Shown here one piece after another: positions 36,918 to 46,860 of a DNA stretch of 64,000 nucleotides. The notes under the pieces were generated by a model that saw only the letters and a program-made list of their open reading frames with translations, did not search any database and had not been told where the DNA came from. The position numbers and the translations under genes are program-made. The first letter of the stretch is position 1; the number at the start of each line of letters is the position of its first letter. The stretch comes from an uncultured Methanolobus sp. (GTDB lineage: Archaea > Halobacteriota > Methanosarcinia > Methanosarcinales > Methanosarcinaceae): the NCBI RefSeq assembly GCF_963665675.1, contig NZ_OY762426.1:1984001-2048000 (forward strand), written 5' to 3'.

Positions 36918-37039
36918 ACCCTATTGCATGCGACCGTGATATCTTCATCATTCCATGCAGACATTACGACCTACTATCTTATTTATTCAGTACACAGTCA
37001 GCATTTTTGAGTTTCAATAAGTAGTTAAGCAAGCAAAAA

Positions 37040-37513
37040 TCATGACATATTTATTGAAGCTGCAGAAACATGTTTGCTTCCACTCTCGAAATATGATGAT
37101 GCTACATCAAGCGATGCTGCTGCTGCATCTGTATCGCCACTGTCTATGTGTTTCGCCGCAGACTGGAGTGCTTTAGCAGCTATTATGTTGTCTTTAATAC
37201 CTGCTTCATACTCTGACTTTGCATTCTGCAGGGAAGGAGAAACATTGTATTGTTCACTGCTTTCCAACGCGTTGGAACAAGTTGATTCTAATTGTGCCGC
37301 ATCCTCCTCTATTTTACTAAAGTCAAGACTTGATACAGATTCATCCAGACGCTCGGCACTAAGTGTCATAGTATATAGCCACAAATCAGCTTTTTGAAGC
37401 CACTCATCATCCTGATATCCATCCTCTGCTCCGTTTGAGGAAGTTTCATTTCCTGCACATCCAGCAACTGCAAGCACTCCTATCAGAATAAGCAAAACTA
37501 ATAGTTTCTTCAT
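37040..37513 (-). CDS. Lipoprotein of unknown function
   Basis: About 157 residues from ATG 37513 (MKKLLVLLILIGVLAVAGC); the frame begins at 37546. The lipobox is VAGC, with the lipid Cys at residue 19. The mature part is helical and acidic, rich in Ala/Ser/Asp (LQKADLWLYTMTLSAERLDESVSSLDFSKIEEDAAQLE...), and probably a helical bundle. I do not recognise the family. TTATATATTC on the minus strand near 37560 is a possible TATA box. Confidence 0.7.
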   Translation of the reverse strand: MKKLLVLLILIGVLAVAGCAGNETSSNGAEDGYQDDEWLQKADLWLYTMTLSAERLDESVSSLDFSKIEEDAAQLESTCSNALESSEQYNVSPSLQNAKSEYEAGIKDNIIAAKALQSAAKHIDSGDTDAAAASLDVASSYFESGSKHVSAASINMS

Positions 37514-37944
37514 CTTTACCACCCTATATGGAAATAAAGGATTCATTGGTAAAAGAATATATAATGTTTATGTAGTTATTTCAGGGACTTCTACTGGTAA
37601 CTATATAGCAATAAAAGAGAGTACAATGCTTATTCTATAACTCTACTGACTAGACGCCGATATTTAATGAAGCCGATAAACCATTTACTATGAAGGCTCA
37701 TTCAGGGAAAGGTTGGAAATATGCAATATCAGGATCTACAGATCAATATCCAAGATCGATCAAAAACCTGAAATCAATCATAGTTATATATTAATAAATT
37801 ATATAAAATATTACTTCTAAATTTCAAACCATTAAAGGAGTTTTTCAAAGCCAGCAAGATATGTCTCAAATAGGATTTTTACTCAAAGTCTTAGAGGAAA
37901 CTTGATGGGGAATATTGCAACTTTTTGAAGACATGAGGGTATGC
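37514..37944. other. Intergenic region, about 430 bp
   Basis: Contains the promoter of the lipoprotein gene. I found no supported gene in the rest. Confidence 0.4.
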
Positions 37945-38370
37945 ATGAACGATCAGGATATACATTTCCTATTTACTTTCGTATTTTTGTTTGCCGTAAT
38001 TGTGTTATCTCAAAGATGGTACAAAAAGACATTCGGCATAAGCTGGGAAAAACGATTATATAAGCGACATGGGTTGGTAGGGGGATTAACACCATTTGGG
38101 ATTCTATTTGTAGGGGGATTATTTTTAATCGGACAAATAATGATGATGATACTATCTATACCTGGAAACGCGGAATGGAGCTTTCCCATTGTTGGGCGAA
38201 TCACTAACACGCAAATAGTAATATTTTCAGTGAACTTTATTTTCTTTGTAGTTGGTCCCATTTATATAGAGAAAGGTGAAAACCGTAAGAAATGGAAAGA
38301 GAGAGTTTTGTTCTTTTTATGGGCAGTATTCCTTTACTACATAGCCACATGGCTCTTAGGGCCAATATAA
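37945..38370 (+). CDS. Hypothetical membrane protein
   Basis: 141 residues from ATG 37945, with GAGGG five bases before it; the frame begins at TTG 37915. Four hydrophobic helices: FLFTFVFLFAVIVL, GILFVGGLFLIGQIMMMIL, VIFSVNFIFFVVGPIYI, and VLFFLWAVFLYYIATWLL. Charged loops lie between (YKKTFGISWEKRLYKRHG). No family is recognised, and the neighbours give no hint. Confidence 0.6.
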   Translation: MNDQDIHFLFTFVFLFAVIVLSQRWYKKTFGISWEKRLYKRHGLVGGLTPFGILFVGGLFLIGQIMMMILSIPGNAEWSFPIVGRITNTQIVIFSVNFIFFVVGPIYIEKGENRKKWKERVLFFLWAVFLYYIATWLLGPI

Positions 38371-38573
38371 TATGAAAAGAAATTGTCAGATTTCTTGATG
38401 GTAGATTCACCTTTATTCACTACTCAGATTTCAGCAGCTTTTATATCTGTGTTCCCATATTTACCCATTCTTTATCCTTGGATAGTAGCTGTTTAAAGAT
38501 ATGAGGGTTCTATTATTTACGCTGTTTTGAATGGTGCTGGAAAAAAGATGGTTTGAAGATTGAAAAAATAACA

Positions 38574-39611
38574 TTACATGTCTGATGAATAATTGCCTAA
38601 TTCAGATTGGAGCTCATCCTTTTTAGCATTGTGAGCGCGTATGTCTCCAATCTCTATAAAAGTAGTATATGAATCAATATACCATCTTTTCCTAGTTCTG
38701 CGTATATTTCCTGTAATTTCGACAGGCTCTTTTTTCTTTTCAATACTAGTAGTGTGTATATGACATGCTTTTATGTAGTCATCTTTTTTGAGAGTAACAT
38801 GATAATCGTGGTCATTGGAACCGTCGTGCGTTCCAGAAATAATAATATTATAATCAGAATCCTCATTTGATTCTTGGAACTCATGTTTTAACTCAGTGAT
38901 TACCCCTTGAATTGTAACATCGGGTATTAATTCTGTATCTTTATGCATCCTATCATATACTTCCTTTAAGTATGCAATGTTTGCGTGTTTTATGTTTACT
39001 GTGGAAATATCTTTTATTTCATCTGATGGTTCATACAGTGGTGATAGATTTGCTGAATATTCAATGTCTCCTTCGGATACTTTTAACAACTCTATCAACA
39101 AGGAACAAAGATTTCCATTGATACTATCTTTGTATATGGGTTCTACATCTCCAAATTCAACTTCTTTTTCAACAAGCTTTAAACTTTTGATAATTCGTTC
39201 ACTAATTCTTCTTCCAAGGGGAAGAGTTCCATCTGGCGATAAGGTTTCATCAATTGGTACCTCTATTGTAATTCCATAACTCCCTCTGAAGGTTTGACCA
39301 AATCTGCATTTTTTTGAGTAATCAGACCCGGTGGAAAGTGGTGAGGCATAGTAAGGTCTTGCATCTTGTTCAGCAGATGCAGTGTAGCTGATTATCTTTC
39401 TTATATTAGTAACGACTGTTTCAAATTGCTCTACACCAAGTGAATGGACTGTAGTATTTTTAGAAAGACGAAGCTTCCATACGTCTTTTCTAACATTATT
39501 GATGGATTCTATTATCTCTTCCCCTGGCTTGCCAAATGAAGCAGGGATCCTATTTCTTGTTTCAGATATCAATTGTTTAGGTGATTCATCCATACAAACA
39601 ACAGGAAACAA
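38574..39611 (-). CDS. Hypothetical protein beside the restriction-modification locus
   Basis: 345 residues from TTG 39611. There are no membrane segments, and it is charged throughout. Noted blocks: CRFGQTFRGSYGITIEVPI, LGRRISERIIKSLKLVEKEV, and a C-terminal IEKKKEPVEITGNIRRTRKRWYID. I do not recognise a family. In-frame codons upstream to the stop at 39660-39662 still read like protein (GYNLDKWSHNDGLLDALFPVV), so the true N-terminus may have been lost by mutation, or the start may be non-standard. It is divergent from hsdM and could be a defence gene by location only. Confidence 0.55.
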   Translation of the reverse strand: MFPVVCMDESPKQLISETRNRIPASFGKPGEEIIESINNVRKDVWKLRLSKNTTVHSLGVEQFETVVTNIRKIISYTASAEQDARPYYASPLSTGSDYSKKCRFGQTFRGSYGITIEVPIDETLSPDGTLPLGRRISERIIKSLKLVEKEVEFGDVEPIYKDSINGNLCSLLIELLKVSEGDIEYSANLSPLYEPSDEIKDISTVNIKHANIAYLKEVYDRMHKDTELIPDVTIQGVITELKHEFQESNEDSDYNIIISGTHDGSNDHDYHVTLKKDDYIKACHIHTTSIEKKKEPVEITGNIRRTRKRWYIDSYTTFIEIGDIRAHNAKKDELQSELGNYSSDM

Positions 39612-39944
39612 AGCATCTAATAAACCATCATTATGTGACCACTTATCAAGGTTATATCCTTATTCTTTTCCTACATTATATTCGTAAACCACTGTTTTTT
39701 ACACACTTATACTAACAACAATCAAAACTAAAAAATAAATATTTTATACTTTAACAGAGATACTTCAGAAGAAAATTAAAATGTATCTCCGAAAGTAAGA
39801 TACATCATCATTTTAATAGCATATTTATTCATAATATGCAATCAGGTTACATCATGAGAGATAACAACGTATTCCTTCCTCCTTTTTTTGCTTGTAACAT
39901 TGTTGAAAACACCCATGTTCACATAATGAGAGCTTGGTGATGAA
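39612..39944. promoter_or_regulatory. Promoter region of the restriction-modification locus
   Basis: 333 bp, very AT-rich. ATGTATCT (39781-39788) and AGATACAT (39798-39805) form an inverted repeat. GCATATTTATTCATAATATGC near 39820 contains TATA-like sequence. HsdM starts at 39945. Confidence 0.45.
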
Positions 39945-42254
39945 ATGGCCCTAAAAAAATCAGAACTCTACTCTTCTCTCTGGTCCAGCTGCGATGAACT
40001 TCGAGGTGGAATGGATGCCAGCCAGTACAAAGACTATGTACTCGTTCTTCTTTTCATTAAATATGTCAGCGATAAGTACGCAGACATGCCCTATGCCCCC
40101 ATTAGCATCCCATCCGGTGCAAGCTTTAAGGACATGGTAGCACTCAAAGGCAAACCGGACATTGGTGACCAGATCAACAAAAAGATAATAGCTCCCCTTA
40201 TCAATGCAAACAAACTCTCAAACATGCCGGATTTCAACGATACCAACAAACTTGGAAGTGGCAAGGAACAGGTGGACAGGCTCACCAATCTCATAGCTAT
40301 CTTTGAGAACCCTAGCCTTGATTTCTCCAAGAACCGTGCAGAAGGAGATGACATTCTTGGAGATGCTTATGAGTATCTCATGAGACATTTCGCAACTGAG
40401 AGCGGTAAAAGTAAAGGCCAGTTCTATACACCAGCCGAAGTCAGTCGTATCATAGCGCAGATCCTTGGCATCCGTCTGGCAGAAACAACAAGCTCAACTA
40501 CTGCCTATGACCCAACATGTGGTTCCGGTTCACTGCTTTTGAAGGTTGCAGACGAGGCAAGGACAAAGATCACCCTGTACGGTCAGGAAAAAGACTCTGC
40601 AACATCCGGTTTAGCCCGCATGAACATGATATTGCACAACAATCCTGAGGCTCTCATTGCTCAGGGCAATACGCTGACCACTCCTGAATTTAAGGATGGG
40701 GAGATACTCAAGACATTTGATTATGTTGTGGCCAATCCACCTTTCAGTGATAAGCGCTGGAGTACCGGACTTGGCCCATTGAATGATGAATATGAGCGTT
40801 TCAAGCCTTTTGGAATTCCACCAGCCAAGCAGGGAGATTATGCTTACCTGCTGCATATTGTACGTTCACTCAAGAGCACTGGTAAAGGCGCCTGTATCCT
40901 TCCACATGGTGTGCTTTTCCGTGGCAATGCTGAAGCAGATATTCGCAGGAATCTTGTTCGAAAGGGCTACATCAAAGGCATTATAGGCCTTCCTGCGAAC
41001 CTTTTCTACGGTACTGGCATACCTGCCTGTATTATTGTTATTGATAAAGAGAATGCTCATGCGCGTAAGGGTATCTTCATGATCGATGCAAGTGCAGGTT
41101 TTATGAAGGATGGACCCAAGAACCGCCTTCGTTCCCAGGATATTCACAAGATCGTTGACGTTTTCACAAAGCAGACTGAGGTTTTGAAATATTCACGGAT
41201 GGTAAGCCTTGATGAGATAGAGAAGAACGAGTTCAACCTGAACCTACCACGCTACATTGACACACAGGAGGCTGAGGATCTCCAGGATATTGAAGGACAC
41301 CTGCATGGAGGTATTCCCTGTGCTGATATTGATGCCCTCAAACGTTACTGGGATGTCTGTCCACAGCTTCGTGAGGCTCTGTTCAGGGAGATGCGACCTG
41401 GCTATCTAGGGCTTACTGTGGACAAATCAGCCATTAAATCCACGATCTATGAGCACCCGGAGTTTGCTGCTTTCATTGATGGGATGAATGATCACTTTAC
41501 GCAGTGGAGAAAGAGAACATCTAACAGGTTAAAACAGCTGGAAGTTGAAAGTCACCCCAAGGAACTAATAGCCGAACTATCCGAGGATCTGCTTGCACAT
41601 TACTCAGGTAAGCCGCTGATCAATCACTATGATGTGTACCAGCACCTGATGGATTACTGGTCTGAGACCATGCAGGATGACTGCTATATGATCTCTGTTG
41701 ATGGCTGGAAGGCTGAAACATATCGCATTATCGAGAAGGACAAGAAAGGTAAGGAGAAGGACAAAGGCTGGGCATGTGACCTAGTTCCCAGGGAGCTTAT
41801 CGTGGCTCGATACTTTGCAAGAGAGCAGGAACTTATTGACGAGATTACAGCCGAGCTGGAAAGTGTCACTGCTCGCCTGAAAGGGATAAAAGGTGACAGG
41901 GAAGCAAAGGAAGAGGCCGATGCACTCAATGAATGGCTGAACTTGTCCAAAGATGAAACTGACCTGAAGAAGAAGCTCAAGGATACAGAAACAGCTCTTG
42001 ATTCCAAAGCTTATGCTTATTATCCTAAGCTGACTGAGGGTGATGTCAAGTCGCTTGTAGTGGATGACAAATGGCTCTCTGCACTGGATACTGCTATCCA
42101 TGGAGAGATGGACCGTATTAGTCAGTCTCTTACTCAGCGTGTGAAGGAGCTGGCAGAGAGGTATGAGACTCCGTTGCCACAGATGACCGAACGTGTGGCT
42201 GAGCTGGAGGCTAAGGTGAATGAGCATCTGGAGAGGATGGGGTTCAGGTTATGA
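39945..42254 (+). CDS. hsdM: Type I restriction-modification DNA methyltransferase subunit
   Basis: 769 residues. N-terminal helical HsdM_N domain (DELRGGMDASQYKDYVLVLLFIKYVSDKY). Then an N6-adenine methyltransferase domain with FYTPAEVSRII (about 159), SAM motif DPTCGSGSLLLKVA (about 188) and catalytic NPPF (about 263). The last 300 residues are a coiled-coil extension (ELIDEITAELESVTARLKG...), so the protein is longer than the usual 500 residues. GGTGA is just ahead of the ATG. It overlaps the next gene by ATGA. It needs HsdS for specificity; only a stub of that is present. Confidence 0.92.
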   Translation: MALKKSELYSSLWSSCDELRGGMDASQYKDYVLVLLFIKYVSDKYADMPYAPISIPSGASFKDMVALKGKPDIGDQINKKIIAPLINANKLSNMPDFNDTNKLGSGKEQVDRLTNLIAIFENPSLDFSKNRAEGDDILGDAYEYLMRHFATESGKSKGQFYTPAEVSRIIAQILGIRLAETTSSTTAYDPTCGSGSLLLKVADEARTKITLYGQEKDSATSGLARMNMILHNNPEALIAQGNTLTTPEFKDGEILKTFDYVVANPPFSDKRWSTGLGPLNDEYERFKPFGIPPAKQGDYAYLLHIVRSLKSTGKGACILPHGVLFRGNAEADIRRNLVRKGYIKGIIGLPANLFYGTGIPACIIVIDKENAHARKGIFMIDASAGFMKDGPKNRLRSQDIHKIVDVFTKQTEVLKYSRMVSLDEIEKNEFNLNLPRYIDTQEAEDLQDIEGHLHGGIPCADIDALKRYWDVCPQLREALFREMRPGYLGLTVDKSAIKSTIYEHPEFAAFIDGMNDHFTQWRKRTSNRLKQLEVESHPKELIAELSEDLLAHYSGKPLINHYDVYQHLMDYWSETMQDDCYMISVDGWKAETYRIIEKDKKGKEKDKGWACDLVPRELIVARYFAREQELIDEITAELESVTARLKGIKGDREAKEEADALNEWLNLSKDETDLKKKLKDTETALDSKAYAYYPKLTEGDVKSLVVDDKWLSALDTAIHGEMDRISQSLTQRVKELAERYETPLPQMTERVAELEAKVNEHLERMGFRL

Positions 42255-43417
42255 GTCTGGATAATGATTACGGTTTTAAGCAACTGGTAGATCTCTGTAC
42301 GCAGACCCATCAGGAGATGCAGAGGCGTGCAGGACGCTCTGTGGATATACATCTGGTGATACGCAACTGGCTTTTTGGATGGTATATAGTCGAGTATGAG
42401 CAGAACGGATCTGACAGGGCAGAGTATGGTGCTGGTCTGGTCAAGCAGTTGTCCGGTGAACTTGGAGAACAACTTGGACGGGGCTTTTCTGCCAGGACTC
42501 TTGAACAGTGTCGTAAGTTCTACCTGATGCAGAGAAAGATTTCGCAGACAATGTCTGCGCAATTTGGGATCGATAAAACAGAACTCCCTCTGGAAGGTAA
42601 TCTGGCAATACCGCAGACGGTTTCTGCGATTTCTGAAGCTAGTCTTTTAAAAGCAGATGTATGGCAGAATGTTGTGACGGAGTTGCTTGGTCGTTTTACT
42701 CTTGGCTGGTCACATTATGTGACTTTGATGACGGTTGAAAATGCTGATGAACGCCGGTTCTACGAGATTGAGGCCACGCAGAACTACTGGAGTGTGCGTG
42801 AGCTGGAACGGCAGATATCAAGTTCGCTTTATGAACGACTGGCTCTTAGTCGAAACAAAGAGGAGATACGCAGGCTTGCTGAAGAGGGACTTGTGGTGGA
42901 GAAGGCGGCAGACCTTATCAAAAATCCACTGGTGCTGGAATTCCTCGGACTTGAGGAGAAGCCCTGCTGGTCTGAGAACGAGCTGGAGTCTGCTATCATC
43001 GACAGGCTGGAAACGTTCCTGCTGGAGCTTGGGAAGGGGTTCCTTTTCGAGGGTCGCCAGAAACGCTTCACTTTCGACAACGACCATTTCTACATTGACC
43101 TTGTATTCTACAACAGACTTCTGCGCTGCTATGTTCTTATCGACCTGAAACGTGACAAGCTCACCCATCAGGATCTCGGTCAGATGCAGATGTATGTGAA
43201 TTACTTTGATCGCCATGTAAAGACCGATGATGAACTCCCAACTATCGGTATCGTCCTCTGCCGCCGCAAGAATGATGCACTGGTTGAGCTTACCCTGCCA
43301 GAGAAAGCCAACATCTTCGCCCCGAAATATCAGCTTTACCTCCCGTCAAAGGCAGAATTAAAAGCGCAATTGGAGAAGATTGAGGACGAATTGGAGGCAA
43401 GTACGCATGAGTTCTGA
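42251..43417 (+). CDS. YhcG-like PD-(D/E)XK nuclease (DUF1016)
   Basis: 388 residues. N-terminal DUF1016-type domain (VIRNWLFGWYIVEYEQNGSDRAEYG ... FSARTLEQCRKFY). C-terminal nuclease domain with FTFDNDHFYIDLVFYNRLL ... YVLIDLKRDKLTHQDLGQM, where the D ... D-x-K residues make the active site. It overlaps hsdM by 4 bases, and the HsdS stub starts inside its last codons. Such nucleases often sit in type I loci. Here it may provide cleavage, since no full HsdR is nearby (inference). Confidence 0.85.
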   Translation: MSLDNDYGFKQLVDLCTQTHQEMQRRAGRSVDIHLVIRNWLFGWYIVEYEQNGSDRAEYGAGLVKQLSGELGEQLGRGFSARTLEQCRKFYLMQRKISQTMSAQFGIDKTELPLEGNLAIPQTVSAISEASLLKADVWQNVVTELLGRFTLGWSHYVTLMTVENADERRFYEIEATQNYWSVRELERQISSSLYERLALSRNKEEIRRLAEEGLVVEKAADLIKNPLVLEFLGLEEKPCWSENELESAIIDRLETFLLELGKGFLFEGRQKRFTFDNDHFYIDLVFYNRLLRCYVLIDLKRDKLTHQDLGQMQMYVNYFDRHVKTDDELPTIGIVLCRRKNDALVELTLPEKANIFAPKYQLYLPSKAELKAQLEKIEDELEASTHEF

Positions 43418-43649
43418 GTGTGCTGTTGAGAGCATACCTGCGGGATATAAGCAGACAGAGCTGGGAGTGATTCCAGAGGATTGGGAAGTTAAATCAATAG
43501 GAGATATTGTCGCGATATCAGTAGGTAGAGATTTAAAAGAAGAGGATCTCCACAACATCGAGTGGGCAAATTTGAAAGGGATTACATTGGAAATCTGTTC
43601 CAAATTTACGGATCATATCCGGGATATAAGTATGGATAGTGTCACATGA
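43407..43649 (+). pseudogene. Truncated HsdS specificity subunit
   Basis: 80 residues starting MSSECAVESIPAGYKQTELGVIPEDWEVKSIGDIVAISVGRD, the standard start of an HsdS target-recognition domain (Y-K-x-T-E-x-G-V-I-P-x-D-W). It then drifts and stops at 43649; normal HsdS has about 400 residues. The following 276 bases hold no recognisable rest. A specificity subunit this short cannot read a bipartite target, so the type I system is probably inactive or uses HsdS from elsewhere. Confidence 0.75.
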
Positions 43650-43925
43650 CAGGGATTCATAAAATCTCAGCTTGTATTTATCATGTGGAGAATCACCCAT
43701 TTTCTATAGGCAATAAGACATTGTTGTTAAAATTACCCACACGATGTTGAAGAGAACCAAACTTATAATAGTTCAATGGGAGAAAATATGCCAAAAAATA
43801 GAATGTCTTGCAAAGATACAAATTGATAATCAACCATTTAACCAACCTACTTGCTACAAAAATCTCATTTTTAAGTTAAGATAAAAAATTATTCGATTAC
43901 ATGCCTGATCTTAATAGCTTCTCTC

Positions 43926-44996
43926 TCACTCGTCTTTTTGCTCTTCCATCCTTTTAACAGCAGCTTCGATTTCACTTGCAAGAGCATAAATATCGTTCAA
44001 TTCTTCGATAGGGTGCTTAATCTCCTTACGGTTTTCATCGAGAATTCCTACATATTTCTGAGACCTGTTGAATCTTAGTCTACATATTGGTTTGCGGTTA
44101 TTGTCATCCAAAAGGATTCCACAATAACTCTTTGTATCCCTCATAACAATCCTTTCAGGTGCAACCTTTTCACGTAAAATGGCTTTTACAATGTGGTAAC
44201 CTTCAATTTCATCTTCAGTTGTAACTATTCCATCATCTACAGGTTCAATATCATCTTCGATGTCAACAGGAGTATTGTCTTCTTTGTCTGACATTGCGAT
44301 CTTTAACCTGTCATTGATACGGTCGTTGATGAATTGGTTGAATGCATTTTTGGTGATAGCTGTAAACTGATCGCGTTTATTGAGGGTGATTCGACCATTA
44401 TATACCTGGTTGGCAAAGAATTTAACAAAATCTTCAGATGGCTTGTTCATCTCTTTCAAAAGAATCTGCTTGATTTCTTTGGTGTATTTTAATTCGTTTG
44501 CTACTGATTCAAGTTCGCAAATGTCAAAACGTTCTTTTTTGAAGCGCTTCAGTTCTTCGACCTGTTCATCTTTGAGATTGAGGAGATCTATTTCCAGAAA
44601 AGGCTTATCATCCATTTTGTTTGCATCTTCCAGATCTGAAAAGAACCTATACGTTGTGCCGTTTGTCAGTATGCCTACTTTTGCAGAAGTGACATTGAAA
44701 TATCTGAATAATTGTGATGCATGATTGGTGTTTAAATCAGAACCGAATGGTTTGCACTCTATAAGCATAATGGGTTCATTGTCTTTGATAATTGCATAAT
44801 CGACCTTTTCACCTTTCTTGGTGCCATGATCGGCAGTAAACTCAGGAATTACTTCCGTAGGGTCAAAAACATTGTAGCCAAGAATATTTATCATTGGCAT
44901 AACAAGTGCGTTTTTTGTCGCTTCTTCCGTCTGGATATTGTCTATTAGATTCGGTACTCTGGCAGCTAATGCTTTAACTTCATCAATGAAATCCAT
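43926..44996 (-). CDS. Type I restriction enzyme R N-terminal-domain-like protein
   Basis: 356 residues from ATG 44996 (MDFIDEVKALAARVP); the frame opens at 45035. The N-terminal half is the HSDR_N fold of PD-(D/E)XK nucleases: KGEKVDYAIIKDNEPIMLIECKPFG, with D and E-C-K as the active pattern. The helicase of true HsdR is absent. The C-terminal part (CGILLDDNNRKPICRLRFNRSQKYVGILD) is found in stand-alone members of this group. A TATA box (ATATATTTATAAT complement, about 45050) is near. It may be a separate nuclease and not the missing HsdR. Confidence 0.78.
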   Translation of the reverse strand: MDFIDEVKALAARVPNLIDNIQTEEATKNALVMPMINILGYNVFDPTEVIPEFTADHGTKKGEKVDYAIIKDNEPIMLIECKPFGSDLNTNHASQLFRYFNVTSAKVGILTNGTTYRFFSDLEDANKMDDKPFLEIDLLNLKDEQVEELKRFKKERFDICELESVANELKYTKEIKQILLKEMNKPSEDFVKFFANQVYNGRITLNKRDQFTAITKNAFNQFINDRINDRLKIAMSDKEDNTPVDIEDDIEPVDDGIVTTEDEIEGYHIVKAILREKVAPERIVMRDTKSYCGILLDDNNRKPICRLRFNRSQKYVGILDENRKEIKHPIEELNDIYALASEIEAAVKRMEEQKDE

Positions 44997-45035
44997 ATAA
45001 ATCCCACACATGTAAATAGATATGTAAGTTAACAC

Positions 45036-45412
45036 ATAAAGAATTATAAATATATCGAAATTGTTTTGTGGATCATAAGTACAATTAAGTTAGAAAGAGA
45101 AAGCTGTCCATACAAATATTTTCAAGCAACTTGAATGTGAAAATAATCTATACAATTGTATCACAGGCGCCGAGGTTGGGGGCCGGCAATATAGTTAAAA
45201 GCCTACATAGTAAAACAGGATTTTTCTTTATATATGCGTTGTGGGTACAACAGATTTCTTTTACCCTCAACAAAAGTAAAGTCTACAATTAAAATGGGTT
45301 TGTACTTATATATGAATTGTGGATTAAGCAACAAGCTTGTTTCCTTCCACAAAATACAGATGCTTCCTGTTTTGTTTGCACTAGTTTAATCAGCTTTTTC
45401 ATGAAAATAATC
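45036..45412. other. Element boundary region without genes
   Basis: 377 bp. Contains attL at 45168-45203. Two diverged copies of a sequence starting TTATATATG..TTGTGG lie near 45228 and 45308. GAAAATAATCTATA lies at 45139, matching the flank of the IS4-type element. No gene. Confidence 0.45.
45168..45203. other. attL of the integrated element
   Basis: The core CGCCGAGGTTGGG (45168-45180) is identical to 13 bases at the 3' end of tRNA-Ser (57541-57553) in the same orientation. It is followed, ten bases on, by ATAGTTAAAAGCC (45191-45203), the exact inverse of GGCTTTTAACTAT at 57520-57532 beside the tRNA copy. Confidence 0.75.
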
Positions 45413-46860
45413 CATGTGTCATCGGTTAAGCCCACCATTCCTCTCTAAATCGTTGTCTATTGACATGCGGATCTAATGCCTGACTTGAATATACCTCCAT
45501 TATCATTTCAAGTGACATTTCTATTCCACAATATTTCAACATCAATCTAAGCTGATTGTTAGCATTCTCTGAGAATATCGTGCTCCATCGAAGTTGTGTA
45601 TACCTTAACTTCATCTCTTTTTCATTGTTGCTTCTCACAATCGTGTATATCCTTCTACTAACAAGAAGTGTCAGCATTGCTATCCATATGTATGCTTCCA
45701 CAATATTTTTATTAGTTGTATTCACAACATCCATTGCATACCTGCTTTTGAGTTCCTTGAATACTAATTCAATGTCCCATCTTGCTCCATAGAGTTTCGC
45801 AATGTCTTCTGCGTCCAGTACATCCGATGGGATGTTTGTGATATATGTATGATACTTTTCTGTCTCCTTATTCATTATCGCTATCATTCGGAACTTTTCA
45901 CTGTCGTTCTTCTGCTTGCCATTATAGCTTCGACGTTTAAAAGAAATTTCTACATCTGCATCAAGAACCTGTCTTTTCAGATGAGGTAACACTTCACTTA
46001 TGCATTTTCCTTTGACATCGATACTCCGACCTCATGAGTGCTGTTAACATTAACGATAAGAGGATCTGCATTATTCTTCAACCGGGACACAAAATATCCG
46101 CCGTTATCCTGGATCCTTGCGAATAACTGGTGCTTATAGAATCCAAGATCAATAAGGAGGATTCTATTCTTGATCCATGGTCCCATACGCAATGTCTTCA
46201 ACTCATTAGTGCTTTCGGCATAAAGAGCTACATTTTTTGGTCCATTGGCTACTGCACTTACCAATAATCCTACTTTTACACCTGCAGCAACCGTTCTTGT
46301 CCTTGCAGCAGGCCATTTTTCAGATAATGAACTATGTAGTCGAACAATGCTGCTATCCTGGATCAGTACATCTTCGAATTGGGAAAGTTTCTCCGAAAGA
46401 TGTTTGTTCTGTTCTTGAGTAAGTTGTTCTATCCCGTGCATAACGCAAGCTCGCAGAAATGCAACCAACTCAGGAGTGAAACGTTCATACCAGCTACCAT
46501 CGCTTATTTTCTTAGTAGCTGCTTTTTCATAACTGCGTTTAAGACTAGCTAAAGTGTGCTGGAGCTGAACACCAAACCCCAAGGTTAGAACCCAAAACAT
46601 TATCACAGGATCGATTTTTCGTTCCCGTTTTACAAGACCTGTTTCGTGTGCAGTTTGGCGTAGCCAATCAGGAGAGAAAATACTGCAAAGGTTTTTCTCG
46701 ATGATTTGTGGATCGTTTGTCATTATTGTCCCCTCAGACAATAAAATATTGGCAGTAGAGTATATATAGATCTAGTTTGCGATAGGAATCCAGTCAGAAT
46801 CGTTGATATTAGAAAAACAGTATCATAGGACTTGTTTTTTTTCTTAACCGGTGACACATG
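45413..46860 (-). mobile_element. IS4-family insertion sequence, 1448 bp
   Basis: Ends CATGTGTCATCGGTTAAG (45413-45430) and CTTAACCGGTGACACATG (46843-46860) are inverted with one mismatch. The direct target repeat GAAAATAATC lies at 45403-45412 and 46861-46870 (10 bp, perfect). It carries one transposase gene, which is frameshifted. Confidence 0.88.
45426..46723 (-). pseudogene. IS4-family DDE transposase, frameshifted
   Basis: It starts at ATG 46723 after GAGGGG. The first part runs to a stop at 45998 and the second lies in the -1 frame (from about 46005 to 45426). Catalytic residues: D in LIQDSSIVRLH, D in ILLIDLGFYK, and E in YGARWDIELVFKELK, the IS4 Y-x2-R-x3-E-x6-K signature. The N- and C-terminal parts are complete, so a single slip of one base would restore the enzyme. 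The sequence at the break (TCAAAGGAAAATGC) has short A runs but is not a classic slippery heptamer, so I favour mutation. Confidence 0.85.

Noticed and set aside
45990..46010. Programmed -1 frameshifting in the IS4-type transposase
   Set aside because: There is no standard slippery heptamer or clear downstream structure; a mutation is the simpler reading.
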